A DNA stretch of 64,000 bases from Pseudolysinimonas yzui. GTDB taxonomy: Bacteria; Actinomycetota; Actinomycetes; Actinomycetales; Microbacteriaceae. The DNA lies in assembly GCF_014653215.1 (NCBI RefSeq), contig NZ_BNAI01000001.1, positions 579,237 through 643,236 of the forward strand, read 5' to 3'. Each line of letters starts with the position of its first letter. The first letter of the stretch is position 1. Below, piece after piece: positions 24,890 to 33,081 of the stretch. The notes under the pieces are model-generated. The model was not told the DNA's origin. It worked only from the letters and a program-made list of their open reading frames with translations, and ran no database searches. The translations under genes were made by a program, and so were the position numbers.

Positions 24890-27396
24890 CGGGCCTCCGC
24901 CGTGGCCGTGGCCGTGGTCACCGTCGCGGCCGGGAGCTCGACGACCATCGTCAGGCCGCCGCCCGGGGTGTCCTCCGCCTCCAGGGTGCCGCCCATCGCC
25001 TCGGTGAAACCTTTGGAGAGGGCAAGGCCCAGACCGATGCCGGCGGAGTTGTCGGTATCGCCGAGACGCTGGAAGGGCACGAACACATCATCGCGGCGTT
25101 CCGCCGGGATGCCGGGGCCGGCGTCGATCACCCGCAACTGCACCCGATCGCCGTGCTCGCTCGTCGCGATGAGCGGCGGCGACCCTTCCGGAGCGAATCG
25201 CAGGGCGTTGGCGACCAGATTGACGACGACCCGCTGCAGCAGCACCGCGTCGGCGCGCACATCGCGAACCGGTTGCAGGTCGAGCGCGATCCGGCCGGGC
25301 GGCAGGGCCAGCTCGTCGATCGCGCCGCCGACGACGCTGTCGAGGCCGACGTCGTCGAGCGTGACGCCGAGCACCCCGGCCTGGAGCCGGGTGACGTCGA
25401 GCAGGTCGGCGACGAGCGCCCCGAGTGCGGCGAGGCTCTCGTCGGCGGTTGCGAGCAACTCTTCGCGATCGGCTTCGTCGAGGCTGACGTCGTCGCTGCG
25501 CAGCGACGTGACGGCGGTCGTCGCCGAGGCGAGCGGACGGCGCAGGTCGTGACCCACCGCCGCGAGCAGCGCACTGCGCAGCTTGTCGGCCTCGGCGAGC
25601 GGCTGCGCATCGGCGGCCTCCGCCCGAAGCCGGCCCTGTTCGAGCGCCGTGGTGAGTTGGGAGACGAACGCACCGAGGATGCGGCGGTCGGTCGGCGTGA
25701 GCGGCCGGCCGCGCAGGTAGACGCTCGCGTGGCGTCCGAGCGGCACCGTGGTCTCCTGGTCGTCGTCGGCGGCGATCTCGGGCTCGCGCGCCGCTGCCAC
25801 GATCTCGCCGTCTTGACGCAGCAGCACGCTCGTCATCCCGAACGACTCGCGCAGTCGGGTGACGAGCGCCTGCACCGCGTCCTCGCCGCTCAGAACGCTT
25901 CCCGCGACGGCGATGAGCACCTCGGCTTCGGCCGCCGATCGGGTCGCCGCCCGAAGGCGCCGCGCCGCCTGGTCGACCACGACGCTCACCAGGACGGCGA
26001 CGACGACGAAGATGACCAGGGCGAGCGCGTGCAGCGGGTTGGCGATCGTGACCGTGTAGAGCGGGTCGACGAAGAAGTAGTTCAACAGCATTCCCGCCGC
26101 GACGGCGGCCAGCAGGGCGGGCCAGATGCCTCCGACGAGTGCGACGACCACGACGAGCAGCTGGAAGGCGAGCACGTCGCTCGTGATCGACTCCTCGCTG
26201 CGCAGCGAATGCAGCAGCCAGGTCAGCAGCGGCAGCCCCACGATCGCGAGGGCGAAGCCGGCGAGCCGACGGCGCCACGAGAGCGCGACGCCGAGCGACG
26301 GCAGCGTGCTGCGACCGGCGTGCGCGTGCGACACGATGTGCACATCGATATCGCCGGAGAGCCGGATGACGGTTCCCGACGTGCCGACGCCTCCGAAGAA
26401 GGCCTCGAGGCGGCTGCGCCGGCTCACCCCGATCACCAGCTGCGTGGCATCCACGCTCTTCGCGAACTCGACGAGCGCTTCCGGCACCCGGTCGGAGACC
26501 ACCTGATGGAAGGTGCCGCCGAGGGTCTCGACGAGGGTGCGTTGCCCCGCGAGGATCCCCGGTTCCGGATCGGCGAGCCCGTCCGGACGCGTGACATGGA
26601 CGGCGTAGAGCTCGCCCCCGCTCGAGCGGGCCGCGATGCGCGCACCGCGGCGCAGCAGGGTGTCGCCCTCCGGCCCGCCGGTCAGTGCGACGACGATGCG
26701 CTCGCGAGCCTCCCAGGGCGCCTTGATGCCCTGCTCGGCCCGGTACTTCTTGAGCGCCGAGTCCACCTCGTCGGCCAGCCAGAGCAGCGCGAGTTCACGC
26801 AGGGCCGTGAGGTTGCCGAGCCGGAAGTAGTTGCTCAGCGCCGCGTCGATGCGTGACGCCGGGTACACCACGCCCTCCGCCAGGCGGGTGCGCAATGCCT
26901 GCGGGGCGAGGTCGACCAGCTCGACCTGATCCGCGTCACGCAGGACGGCGTCCGGGATGGTCTCGCGCTGGGTGATCCCGGTGATGCGCTCCACAACGTC
27001 GCCCAGCGACTCGATGTGCTGGATGTTCACCGTCGAGATGACGTCGATGCCGGCATCCAGGATCGCCGCGACGTCCTGCCAGCGTTTCGCGTGCGCGGAG
27101 CCGGGTGCGTTGGTGTGGGCGAGTTCGTCGACGAGCGCGAGCTGCGGCTTTCGCGCCAGCACGGCGTCGAGATCGAGGTCGTCGAGGGTGACGCCGCGGT
27201 GGTCGACGGTGCGGCGGGGCAGCACCTCGAGGCCCTCCAGCAACGCCGACGTCGCGGCCCGGCCGTGGTGTTCGACGACCGCGACGACGACGTCGCGCCC
27301 TTCGGCTTTCAGGCGACGGCCTTCCTCCAGCATCGTGAAGGTCTTGCCGACGCCCGGAGCTGCGCCCAGCAGCACGCGCAACCGGCCCCTCGCCAT
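24886..27396 (-). CDS. kdpD: KdpD potassium-sensing histidine kinase
   Basis: An 836-residue membrane sensor kinase. The N-terminal KdpD domain has Walker A GAAPGVGKT and Walker B LALVDELAH. A UspA-like domain follows near 220-360, then four membrane helices near 375-480. A GAF-like segment precedes the kinase core, with H-box VGHDLRRPLAS and ATP-binding DAGPGIP and GIGLGLALSKG. It phosphorylates KdpE. ATG 27396 lies 4 bases after kdpC; an upstream GTG at 27432 would overlap kdpC, so the start is not certain. It overlaps kdpE by 4 bases. Confidence 0.94.
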   Translation of the reverse strand: MARGRLRVLLGAAPGVGKTFTMLEEGRRLKAEGRDVVVAVVEHHGRAATSALLEGLEVLPRRTVDHRGVTLDDLDLDAVLARKPQLALVDELAHTNAPGSAHAKRWQDVAAILDAGIDVISTVNIQHIESLGDVVERITGITQRETIPDAVLRDADQVELVDLAPQALRTRLAEGVVYPASRIDAALSNYFRLGNLTALRELALLWLADEVDSALKKYRAEQGIKAPWEARERIVVALTGGPEGDTLLRRGARIAARSSGGELYAVHVTRPDGLADPEPGILAGQRTLVETLGGTFHQVVSDRVPEALVEFAKSVDATQLVIGVSRRSRLEAFFGGVGTSGTVIRLSGDIDVHIVSHAHAGRSTLPSLGVALSWRRRLAGFALAIVGLPLLTWLLHSLRSEESITSDVLAFQLLVVVVALVGGIWPALLAAVAAGMLLNYFFVDPLYTVTIANPLHALALVIFVVVAVLVSVVVDQAARRLRAATRSAAEAEVLIAVAGSVLSGEDAVQALVTRLRESFGMTSVLLRQDGEIVAAAREPEIAADDDQETTVPLGRHASVYLRGRPLTPTDRRILGAFVSQLTTALEQGRLRAEAADAQPLAEADKLRSALLAAVGHDLRRPLASATTAVTSLRSDDVSLDEADREELLATADESLAALGALVADLLDVTRLQAGVLGVTLDDVGLDSVVGGAIDELALPPGRIALDLQPVRDVRADAVLLQRVVVNLVANALRFAPEGSPPLIATSEHGDRVQLRVIDAGPGIPAERRDDVFVPFQRLGDTDNSAGIGLGLALSKGFTEAMGGTLEAEDTPGGGLTMVVELPAATVTTATATAEAR

Positions 27397-27400
27397 GAGG

Positions 27401-28048
27401 TCAGTCTGCCCCGTCGAGTTGTGCCGAACCACCCAGCCGGCTCAGGGCGATGTTGAGTTCGAGCACGTTCACCGTCGGCTCGCCCAGGAAGCCGAGGTCG
27501 CGGCCCTGGATGTGCGCCTCGACGAGCTCGCGCACGAGCGCCTTGTCGAGTCCCCGGGCCTCCGCGACCCGGGCCACCTGCAGCAACGCGTAGGCCGGCG
27601 AGATGTGCGGGTCGAGACCCGAGGCCGACGCGGTGAGCGCGTCGACCGGGATCTCGTCGGGATCGACCCTTTCGAGCTCGGCGATCGCGAGACGGCGTTC
27701 CTCGATCGCCGCGATGAGGTCGGCGTTCTCGGGCCCGTAGTTCGACCCGCTCGACGCCGCCGCGTCGTAGCCCGCACCCGCCGCCGACGGCCGGGACTGG
27801 AACCACTCCGGCAGGGGGCTGCCCTCGTCGTCGGTGAACGACTGGCCGATGAGCGACGACCCGACGACCTCGTCGTCGACGCGCACGAGGGAACCGTTCG
27901 CCTGTGCGGGGAAGAGCAGCTGGCCGAGGCCGAGCACGACGAGCGGGTAGCCGACGCCGAGTGCGACGGTGAAGATCAGGAGGGCGCGCAGGGCGGTCCA
28001 GGTCTGTGCCGCCCAGGGGCGGCGGAAAGGGGCGGGGGTGCGAGCCAT
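27401..28048 (-). CDS. kdpC: KdpC subunit of the K+-transporting ATPase
   Basis: A 215-residue protein with one N-terminal membrane helix (ALLIFTVALGVGYPLVVLGL) and an extracytoplasmic domain. Family features are SLIGQSFTDD, WFQSRPSAA, SGSNYGPENADL, DALTASASGLDPHISP and GEPTVNVLELN. It is an accessory subunit needed for assembly and activity of KdpB. It lies 26 bases after kdpB and just before kdpD. Confidence 0.97.
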   Translation of the reverse strand: MARTPAPFRRPWAAQTWTALRALLIFTVALGVGYPLVVLGLGQLLFPAQANGSLVRVDDEVVGSSLIGQSFTDDEGSPLPEWFQSRPSAAGAGYDAAASSGSNYGPENADLIAAIEERRLAIAELERVDPDEIPVDALTASASGLDPHISPAYALLQVARVAEARGLDKALVRELVEAHIQGRDLGFLGEPTVNVLELNIALSRLGGSAQLDGAD

Positions 28049-28074
28049 GGGGTTCTCCTTGACCGGACGAGACT

Positions 28075-30141
28075 CTAGAAGCCGGGGATGAGGCTCACGA
28101 CGAGGTCGATGAGCTTGATGCCGATGAACGGTGCGATGAGGCCCCCGAGGCCGTAGATCAGCAGGTTGCGGCTGAGGATCTTCGACGCCGAAAGCGGGCG
28201 GTAGCGCACGCCACGGAGCGCGAGCGGGATGAGCGCGACGATGACCAGCGCGTTGAACACGATCGCCGACAGGATCGCCGAGGCCGGCGAGTGCAGCTGC
28301 ATCACGTTGAGCACGGCCAGGCCGGGGAACGAGGTCACGAACATCGCCGGGATGATCGCGAAGTACTTCGCGATGTCGTTGGCGATCGAGAAGGTCGTGA
28401 GCGACCCGCGGGTGATCAGCAACTGCTTGCCGATCCGCACGATGTCGATGAGCTTCGTCGGGTCGGAATCGAGGTCGACCATGTTGCCGGCCTCCTTCGC
28501 GGCCGACGTTCCGGTGTTCATGGCGACCCCGACATCCGCCTGGGCCAACGCGGGGGCGTCGTTGGTGCCGTCACCGGTCATCGCGACCAGCCGCCCGCCC
28601 TCCTGCTCGCGGCGGATGAGCGCCATCTTGTCTTCCGGCGTGGCCTCCGCGAGGAAGTCGTCGACCCCCGCCTCGGCGGCGATCGCCTTCGCGGTGAGCG
28701 GGTTGTCGCCCGTGATCATCACCGTGCGGATGCCCATCGCCCGCAGCTCGGCGAACCGGGCGGGGAGGCCGGTCTTGACGACGTCCTTGAGATGGATGAC
28801 GCCGAGCACCCGCGATTCCGCCCCGGTCTTCTCGGCGACGACCAGGGGCGTTCCGCCGGACTGCGAGATGCCCGTCACGATCGCCTCGAGCCCGGCGGGT
28901 GACTGCCCCGTCCATTCGGCGATCATCGAACCGGCGCCCTTGCGCACCTGACGGCCGTCCGCGAGATCGAGCCCCGACATCCGGGTCTGCGCCGTGAACG
29001 GGATGTCGACCGCCCCGGTGGGGATCTCGACCGCGCCGCCGGCCAGGGTCACCACCGAGGAGCCCTCCGGGGTGGGGTCGGCGAGCGAGGCCAGGCGTGC
29101 CACCTCGCGCAACTCGTCGGCGCTCACGCCGGGGAGCGGCACGAACTCGGACGCCTGACGGTTGCCGTAGGTGATGGTTCCCGTCTTGTCGAGCAGCAGG
29201 GTGGTGACATCGCCCGCGGCCTCGACGGCGCGGCCCGACATCGCGAGCACGTTGCGTTGCACCAGTCGGTCCATGCCGGCGATGCCGATCGCCGACAACA
29301 GGGCGCCGATCGTCGTCGGGATGAGGCACACCAGGAGCGCCACGAGCACGACGATGCTCGACGGGTCGCCCGCGTACGACGACATCGGGCCGAGGGTCAG
29401 CACCACCACCAGGAACACGATCGTGAGGCTGGACAGCAGGATGCCGAGCGCCAGCTCGTTCGGCGTCTTCTGCCGGGCGGCGCCTTCGACGAGACGGATC
29501 ATCCGGTCGACGAAGGTCTCGCCCGGCTTCGACGTGATGCGCACCACGATGCGGTCCGACAGCACCCGGGTGCCGCCGGTGACGGCGCTGCGGTCGCCGC
29601 CGTGTTCGCGCACCACCGGGGCGGACTCGCCGGTGATCGCCGACTCGTCGACGCTCGCGATGCCCGCCACGATGTCGCCGTCGCCCGGGATGATCTCGCC
29701 CGCCGTCACCACGACGACGTCACCGAGCCGGAGGTCGGCCGACGAGAGCTCCTCGAGCGGCACGCCGACCGCATCCGAGCCCTCGACGTAGTTCGCGACC
29801 CGGTGCGCCGGCGTGCTCGTGCGGGTGGCTCGCAGCGTCGAGGCCTGGGCCTTGCCTCGGCCCTCGGCGACCGCCTCCGCGAGGTTCGCGAAGATCACGG
29901 TGACCCAGAGCCACACCGCGATCGCTGCGCTGAAGCCGGGGGCGAGCGCCTCTTCGGAGCCGAGGAACGGTTCGGCGATCGCGATCGCCGTCGTCAGGGC
30001 GGCGCCGACCTCGACGAGCAGCATGACGGGGTTGCGCCACAGCTGCCGCGGGTCGAGTTTGTGCAGGGCTCCGGGTACGGCGGCGAGCAGCTGCGACGGG
30101 GAGAAAGCCGTGGCCGGCTTATCGGTGGTCAGGGTGGACAT
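28075..30141 (-). CDS. kdpB: KdpB, catalytic P-type ATPase subunit
   Basis: A 688-residue type IA P-type ATPase that powers high-affinity potassium uptake. The phosphorylation motif [10 protein letters not shown], the hinge [20 protein letters not shown] and the ion-path motif [13 protein letters not shown] are present, with membrane segments at both ends. It starts 3 bases after kdpA. Length and motifs are standard. Confidence 0.97.
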   Translation of the reverse strand: MSTLTTDKPATAFSPSQLLAAVPGALHKLDPRQLWRNPVMLLVEVGAALTTAIAIAEPFLGSEEALAPGFSAAIAVWLWVTVIFANLAEAVAEGRGKAQASTLRATRTSTPAHRVANYVEGSDAVGVPLEELSSADLRLGDVVVVTAGEIIPGDGDIVAGIASVDESAITGESAPVVREHGGDRSAVTGGTRVLSDRIVVRITSKPGETFVDRMIRLVEGAARQKTPNELALGILLSSLTIVFLVVVLTLGPMSSYAGDPSSIVVLVALLVCLIPTTIGALLSAIGIAGMDRLVQRNVLAMSGRAVEAAGDVTTLLLDKTGTITYGNRQASEFVPLPGVSADELREVARLASLADPTPEGSSVVTLAGGAVEIPTGAVDIPFTAQTRMSGLDLADGRQVRKGAGSMIAEWTGQSPAGLEAIVTGISQSGGTPLVVAEKTGAESRVLGVIHLKDVVKTGLPARFAELRAMGIRTVMITGDNPLTAKAIAAEAGVDDFLAEATPEDKMALIRREQEGGRLVAMTGDGTNDAPALAQADVGVAMNTGTSAAKEAGNMVDLDSDPTKLIDIVRIGKQLLITRGSLTTFSIANDIAKYFAIIPAMFVTSFPGLAVLNVMQLHSPASAILSAIVFNALVIVALIPLALRGVRYRPLSASKILSRNLLIYGLGGLIAPFIGIKLIDLVVSLIPGF

Positions 30142-30144
30142 GGT

Positions 30145-31836
30145 TCAGGACAGCCCTTCCGCCAGGGGACCCAGCGCGAGTACGGGGAAGTAGGTGAGCG
30201 CCGACACGACGACGACCGTGCCGACATGCAGCCCGACGAACTGCGGGCGATGGGTGGGCAACGTGCCCGCCGTGACCGGGAGCCTGTCCTGCGCGGCGAG
30301 CGAACCCGCGAGCGCGAGCACGAACACGATCGGCAGGAAGCGGCCGAGCAGCATCGCGACCCCCAGCGCGGTGTTGAACCACGGGGTGTTCGCGGTGAGC
30401 CCGGCGAACGCGGACCCGTTGTTGTTCGCCGCCGAGGTGAACGCGTAGAGCACCTCGCTGAAACCGTGGAGCCCGGGATTCCAGATCGAGGTCGACTCGA
30501 CGTCGGCGCGCACCGCGGGAATCGCGAACGACAGGGCCGTGCCGAGCAGCACGAGAGTCGGGGTGGTGAGGATGAACAGCGACACCAACTTGATCTCCCG
30601 CGGCCCGATCTTCTTGCCGAGGTACTCGGGGGTGCGCCCGACCATCAGGCCGGCGACGAACACCGCGATGATCGCGAGCACGAGCATCCCGTAGAGGCCG
30701 GATCCGACCCCGCCGGGCGCGACTTCGCCGAGCATCATGTTCACCAGCGCGACCCCGCCGCCGAGCGAGGTGTAGCTGTCGTGCATCGAGTTGACCGAGC
30801 CGGTCGAGGTCAGGGTCGTCGAGGCGGCATAGAGGGTCGACCCGGGGATGCCGAACCGCACCTCCTTGCCTTCCAGCGCTCCGCCGGCGAGCTCCGGCGC
30901 GGTACCCGCGCCCTGCAGTTCGGCGGCCGTCATCGCGACGACCAGCACCAGGTAGAGCACCGCCATCGCCGCGACGACGGCGTAACCCTGGCGGCGGTCG
31001 CCGACCATCCGCCCGAAGGTCGCCGGCAGCGAGAACGGGATCGCGAGGAACACGAACACCTCGAACAGGCTCGTCCACGCCGTGGGGTTCTCGAACGGGT
31101 GCGACGAGTTGGCGTTGAAGAAGCCGCCGCCGTTCGTGCCGAACAGCTTGATCGCCTCCTGGCTCGCCACCGGGCCGCCGGGCAGGTTCTGCGTGCCTCC
31201 GGCGAGCGTCTGCACCTCCTGGAATCCGGCGAGGTTCTGGATGACGCCACCCGCGACCAGCACGATCGCGATGACGATCGACAGCGGCAGCAGAACGCGC
31301 AGCGTGATCCGGGTCAGGTCGACCCAGAAGTTGCCGATCGTGCCCGACTTCCGCGCGGCGAGCGCCCGGATCAGGGCCACCGCGACCGCGATGCCGACGG
31401 CCGCGGACAGGAAGTTCTGCACCGCCAGCCCGACCAGTTGCACCGTGTAGCCGAAGGTCACGTCGGGGGAGTACGACTGCCAGTTCGTGTTGGTGACGAA
31501 CGAGATGGCCGTGTTGAAAGCGAGATGTTCGCTCGCGGCAGGCATCCCGAGCGAGTACGGCAGGAACTCCTGCAGCCGCTGCAGCGCATAGACCGCGAGG
31601 ATGCCGAGCGCCGAGAACACGAGCACCGAACGCAGGTAGGCGGGCCAGCTCTGCTCCGACGACCCGTCGACCCCGATCAGGCGGTACAAGCCGCGCTCGA
31701 CCCGCAGCTCCTTCGTCGTCGTGACGGTGTGCGCGAGGTAGTCGCCGAGCGGGCGGTGCACGACCGTGAGCAGAACCGCGAGGGTCGCCAGCTGGGCGAC
31801 GAAGTAGAGCCACTCCATCGACGTCGATGCGGCCAT
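30145..31836 (-). CDS. kdpA: KdpA, potassium-binding channel-like subunit
   Basis: A 563-residue membrane protein with about ten helices. The four selectivity-filter regions are recognisable: [48 protein letters not shown] and [14 protein letters not shown]. It binds and passes K+ to the KdpB-driven pathway. ATG 31836 overlaps the kdpF stop (TGATG). A second in-frame ATG at 31818 (MEWLYF) is possible. Confidence 0.97.
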   Translation of the reverse strand: MAASTSMEWLYFVAQLATLAVLLTVVHRPLGDYLAHTVTTTKELRVERGLYRLIGVDGSSEQSWPAYLRSVLVFSALGILAVYALQRLQEFLPYSLGMPAASEHLAFNTAISFVTNTNWQSYSPDVTFGYTVQLVGLAVQNFLSAAVGIAVAVALIRALAARKSGTIGNFWVDLTRITLRVLLPLSIVIAIVLVAGGVIQNLAGFQEVQTLAGGTQNLPGGPVASQEAIKLFGTNGGGFFNANSSHPFENPTAWTSLFEVFVFLAIPFSLPATFGRMVGDRRQGYAVVAAMAVLYLVLVVAMTAAELQGAGTAPELAGGALEGKEVRFGIPGSTLYAASTTLTSTGSVNSMHDSYTSLGGGVALVNMMLGEVAPGGVGSGLYGMLVLAIIAVFVAGLMVGRTPEYLGKKIGPREIKLVSLFILTTPTLVLLGTALSFAIPAVRADVESTSIWNPGLHGFSEVLYAFTSAANNNGSAFAGLTANTPWFNTALGVAMLLGRFLPIVFVLALAGSLAAQDRLPVTAGTLPTHRPQFVGLHVGTVVVVSALTYFPVLALGPLAEGLS

Positions 31837-31925
31837 CAGAATCGTTCCGGTTTCAGCAGGGCCGCGATGAGGTAGCCGACGGCCGCAAGGGCGAGGGCGG
31901 CGGCGATGATCTCGAAGGCGGTCAC
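31836..31925 (-). CDS. kdpF: KdpF, single-helix stabilising subunit
   Basis: A 29-residue peptide, one membrane helix ([20 protein letters not shown]) ending in the typical KdpF tail LLKPERF. It stabilises the KdpABC complex in the membrane. GTG 31925 overlaps the stop of a 27-residue ORF upstream by 4 bases, and its own TGA overlaps the kdpA ATG, so all three are coupled. Confidence 0.93.
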   Translation of the reverse strand: MTAFEIIAAALALAAVGYLIAALLKPERF

Positions 31926-32005
31926 AGTCGCTCCACCCCCTTCGCGACGGCGGCGACCAGCGCGACGAGCGCGAGGATGCCGGCGATGAACACGACGTCG
32001 AGCAC
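31922..32005 (-). CDS. 27-residue membrane peptide upstream of kdpF
   Basis: GTG 32005 is preceded by GAGGGAGAAC, a strong ribosome binding site. The peptide has one hydrophobic helix ([18 protein letters not shown]) and a short basic end KGVERL. Its TGA overlaps the kdpF GTG. It is the first ORF of the kdp transcript. Similar tiny helices before kdpF are, as I recall, seen in other actinobacterial kdp operons, but the role is unknown. It could be a second small complex subunit or a translation leader that couples ribosome loading. Confidence 0.7.
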   Translation of the reverse strand: MLDVVFIAGILALVALVAAVAKGVERL

Positions 32006-32062
32006 GGTGCGTTCTCCCTCGATCGGGTGGGTGGTGACGGTCGAGTCAACGCCCGGACCTGG

Positions 32063-32128
32063 GGCGTGAGGCCGGTCCTTACGAAACCCTCACGGCGGGA
32101 ACGCCGATCCGGGCGGATCCCTCACGCC
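32063..32128. promoter_or_regulatory. Three CTCACGSC boxes upstream of the kdp operon
   Basis: GGCGTGAG (32063-32070), CTCACGGC (32089-32096) and CTCACGCC (32121-32128) lie between the divergent kdp operon and the EamA gene. The last two are direct repeats 32 bases (about three helical turns) apart, and the first is inverted. This spacing fits cooperative binding of a regulator, KdpE being the obvious candidate. Confidence 0.4.
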
Positions 32129-32142
32129 GCTATCGTCGTGGG

Positions 32143-33072
32143 GTGACGGGCGCGCGCAACTCCGGTTTCTCAGCTGCCGGGGTCGTCGCGCTGGTGCTCG
32201 CCTGCCTGCTCTGGGGAACGACCGGCACGACGGCGACCCTGATGCCCGACGACGTCAGCCCGCTGGCGATCGGTGCCGCGACGATGGGGATCGGCGGCGT
32301 GCTGCTCCTCGTCACGGCGCCCCGGATGTCGCGCGGTGTGCTGCGCGACCCCGTCGGTCGACGCTGGGCGACGATCGGGGCGATCGGCGTCGCGGTCTAT
32401 CCGCTCGCCTTCTACACCGGCATGGATCTGGTGGGGGTCGCGGTGGGCAACGTCGTCGCCCTCGGCTCCGGCCCGGTGTTCGCCGCGCTCATCGAGTGGC
32501 TGATCGAGCGGCAGCGACTCTCGACGCGCTGGCTCGTCTCCACAGCGCTCGCCGTCATCGGGATCACCCTGCTCGCACTCGGCCGTCAGGAGGGAGGCGC
32601 TGCGGGGGGATCCGCCGCGGTCGCGGCCCTGGGGGTCGGCCTCGGGTTGCTGGCCGGTTTCGCCTACGCCCTGTACACCTATGCGTCGTCGCGGGCGATT
32701 CGCGCCGGACACCCGTCGCGAGGCGTGATGGGCGGGATGTTCGGCCTGGGTGCCGTGCCGCTGCTCCTGGTGTTGCTCGTCGTCGGCGGTCCGCTGCTGC
32801 AGTCGTGGACGTCGGTCGGGCTCGTCGGGTATCTCGTGCTCGGCCCGATGTTCGTCGCCTACCTGCTGTTCGGGATCGGGCTGCGGTCGGTGCGCAGTTC
32901 GACGGCCACGACGATCACGCTGCTCGAGCCGGTGTTCGCCACGGTGCTCGCGGTGCTCGTCGTGGGAGAGCGACTTTCCGTCGTCGGCTGGGCCGGGTTC
33001 GCGCTCGTGCTGATCGGACTCGCCGTGCTGGTTTCGGCTCGTCGCGGCGCTCGCGCGATCCCCCCGGCCTAG
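32143..33072 (+). CDS. EamA/DMT-family transporter
   Basis: A 309-residue drug/metabolite-transporter-type membrane protein with about ten helices in two repeats. The first starts VVALVLACLLWGTTGTTATL and the second LGLLAGFAYALYTYASSRAI. The conserved ALLEP-like motif appears as TLLEPVFATVLAVLVVGERL near the C-terminus. It is a probable exporter or permease of small metabolites; the substrate is unknown. GTG 32143 is divergent from the kdp operon, and the NCS1 permease gene follows 9 bases after its stop. Confidence 0.88.
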   Translation: MTGARNSGFSAAGVVALVLACLLWGTTGTTATLMPDDVSPLAIGAATMGIGGVLLLVTAPRMSRGVLRDPVGRRWATIGAIGVAVYPLAFYTGMDLVGVAVGNVVALGSGPVFAALIEWLIERQRLSTRWLVSTALAVIGITLLALGRQEGGAAGGSAAVAALGVGLGLLAGFAYALYTYASSRAIRAGHPSRGVMGGMFGLGAVPLLLVLLVVGGPLLQSWTSVGLVGYLVLGPMFVAYLLFGIGLRSVRSSTATTITLLEPVFATVLAVLVVGERLSVVGWAGFALVLIGLAVLVSARRGARAIPPA

Positions 33073-33081
33073 AATCCGAGC

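Noticed and set aside
31837-32142. A c-di-AMP riboswitch upstream of the kdp operon
   Set aside because: The upstream region is only about 137 bases to the divergent gene and does not show the paired arms of that riboswitch. A protein-binding motif fits better.
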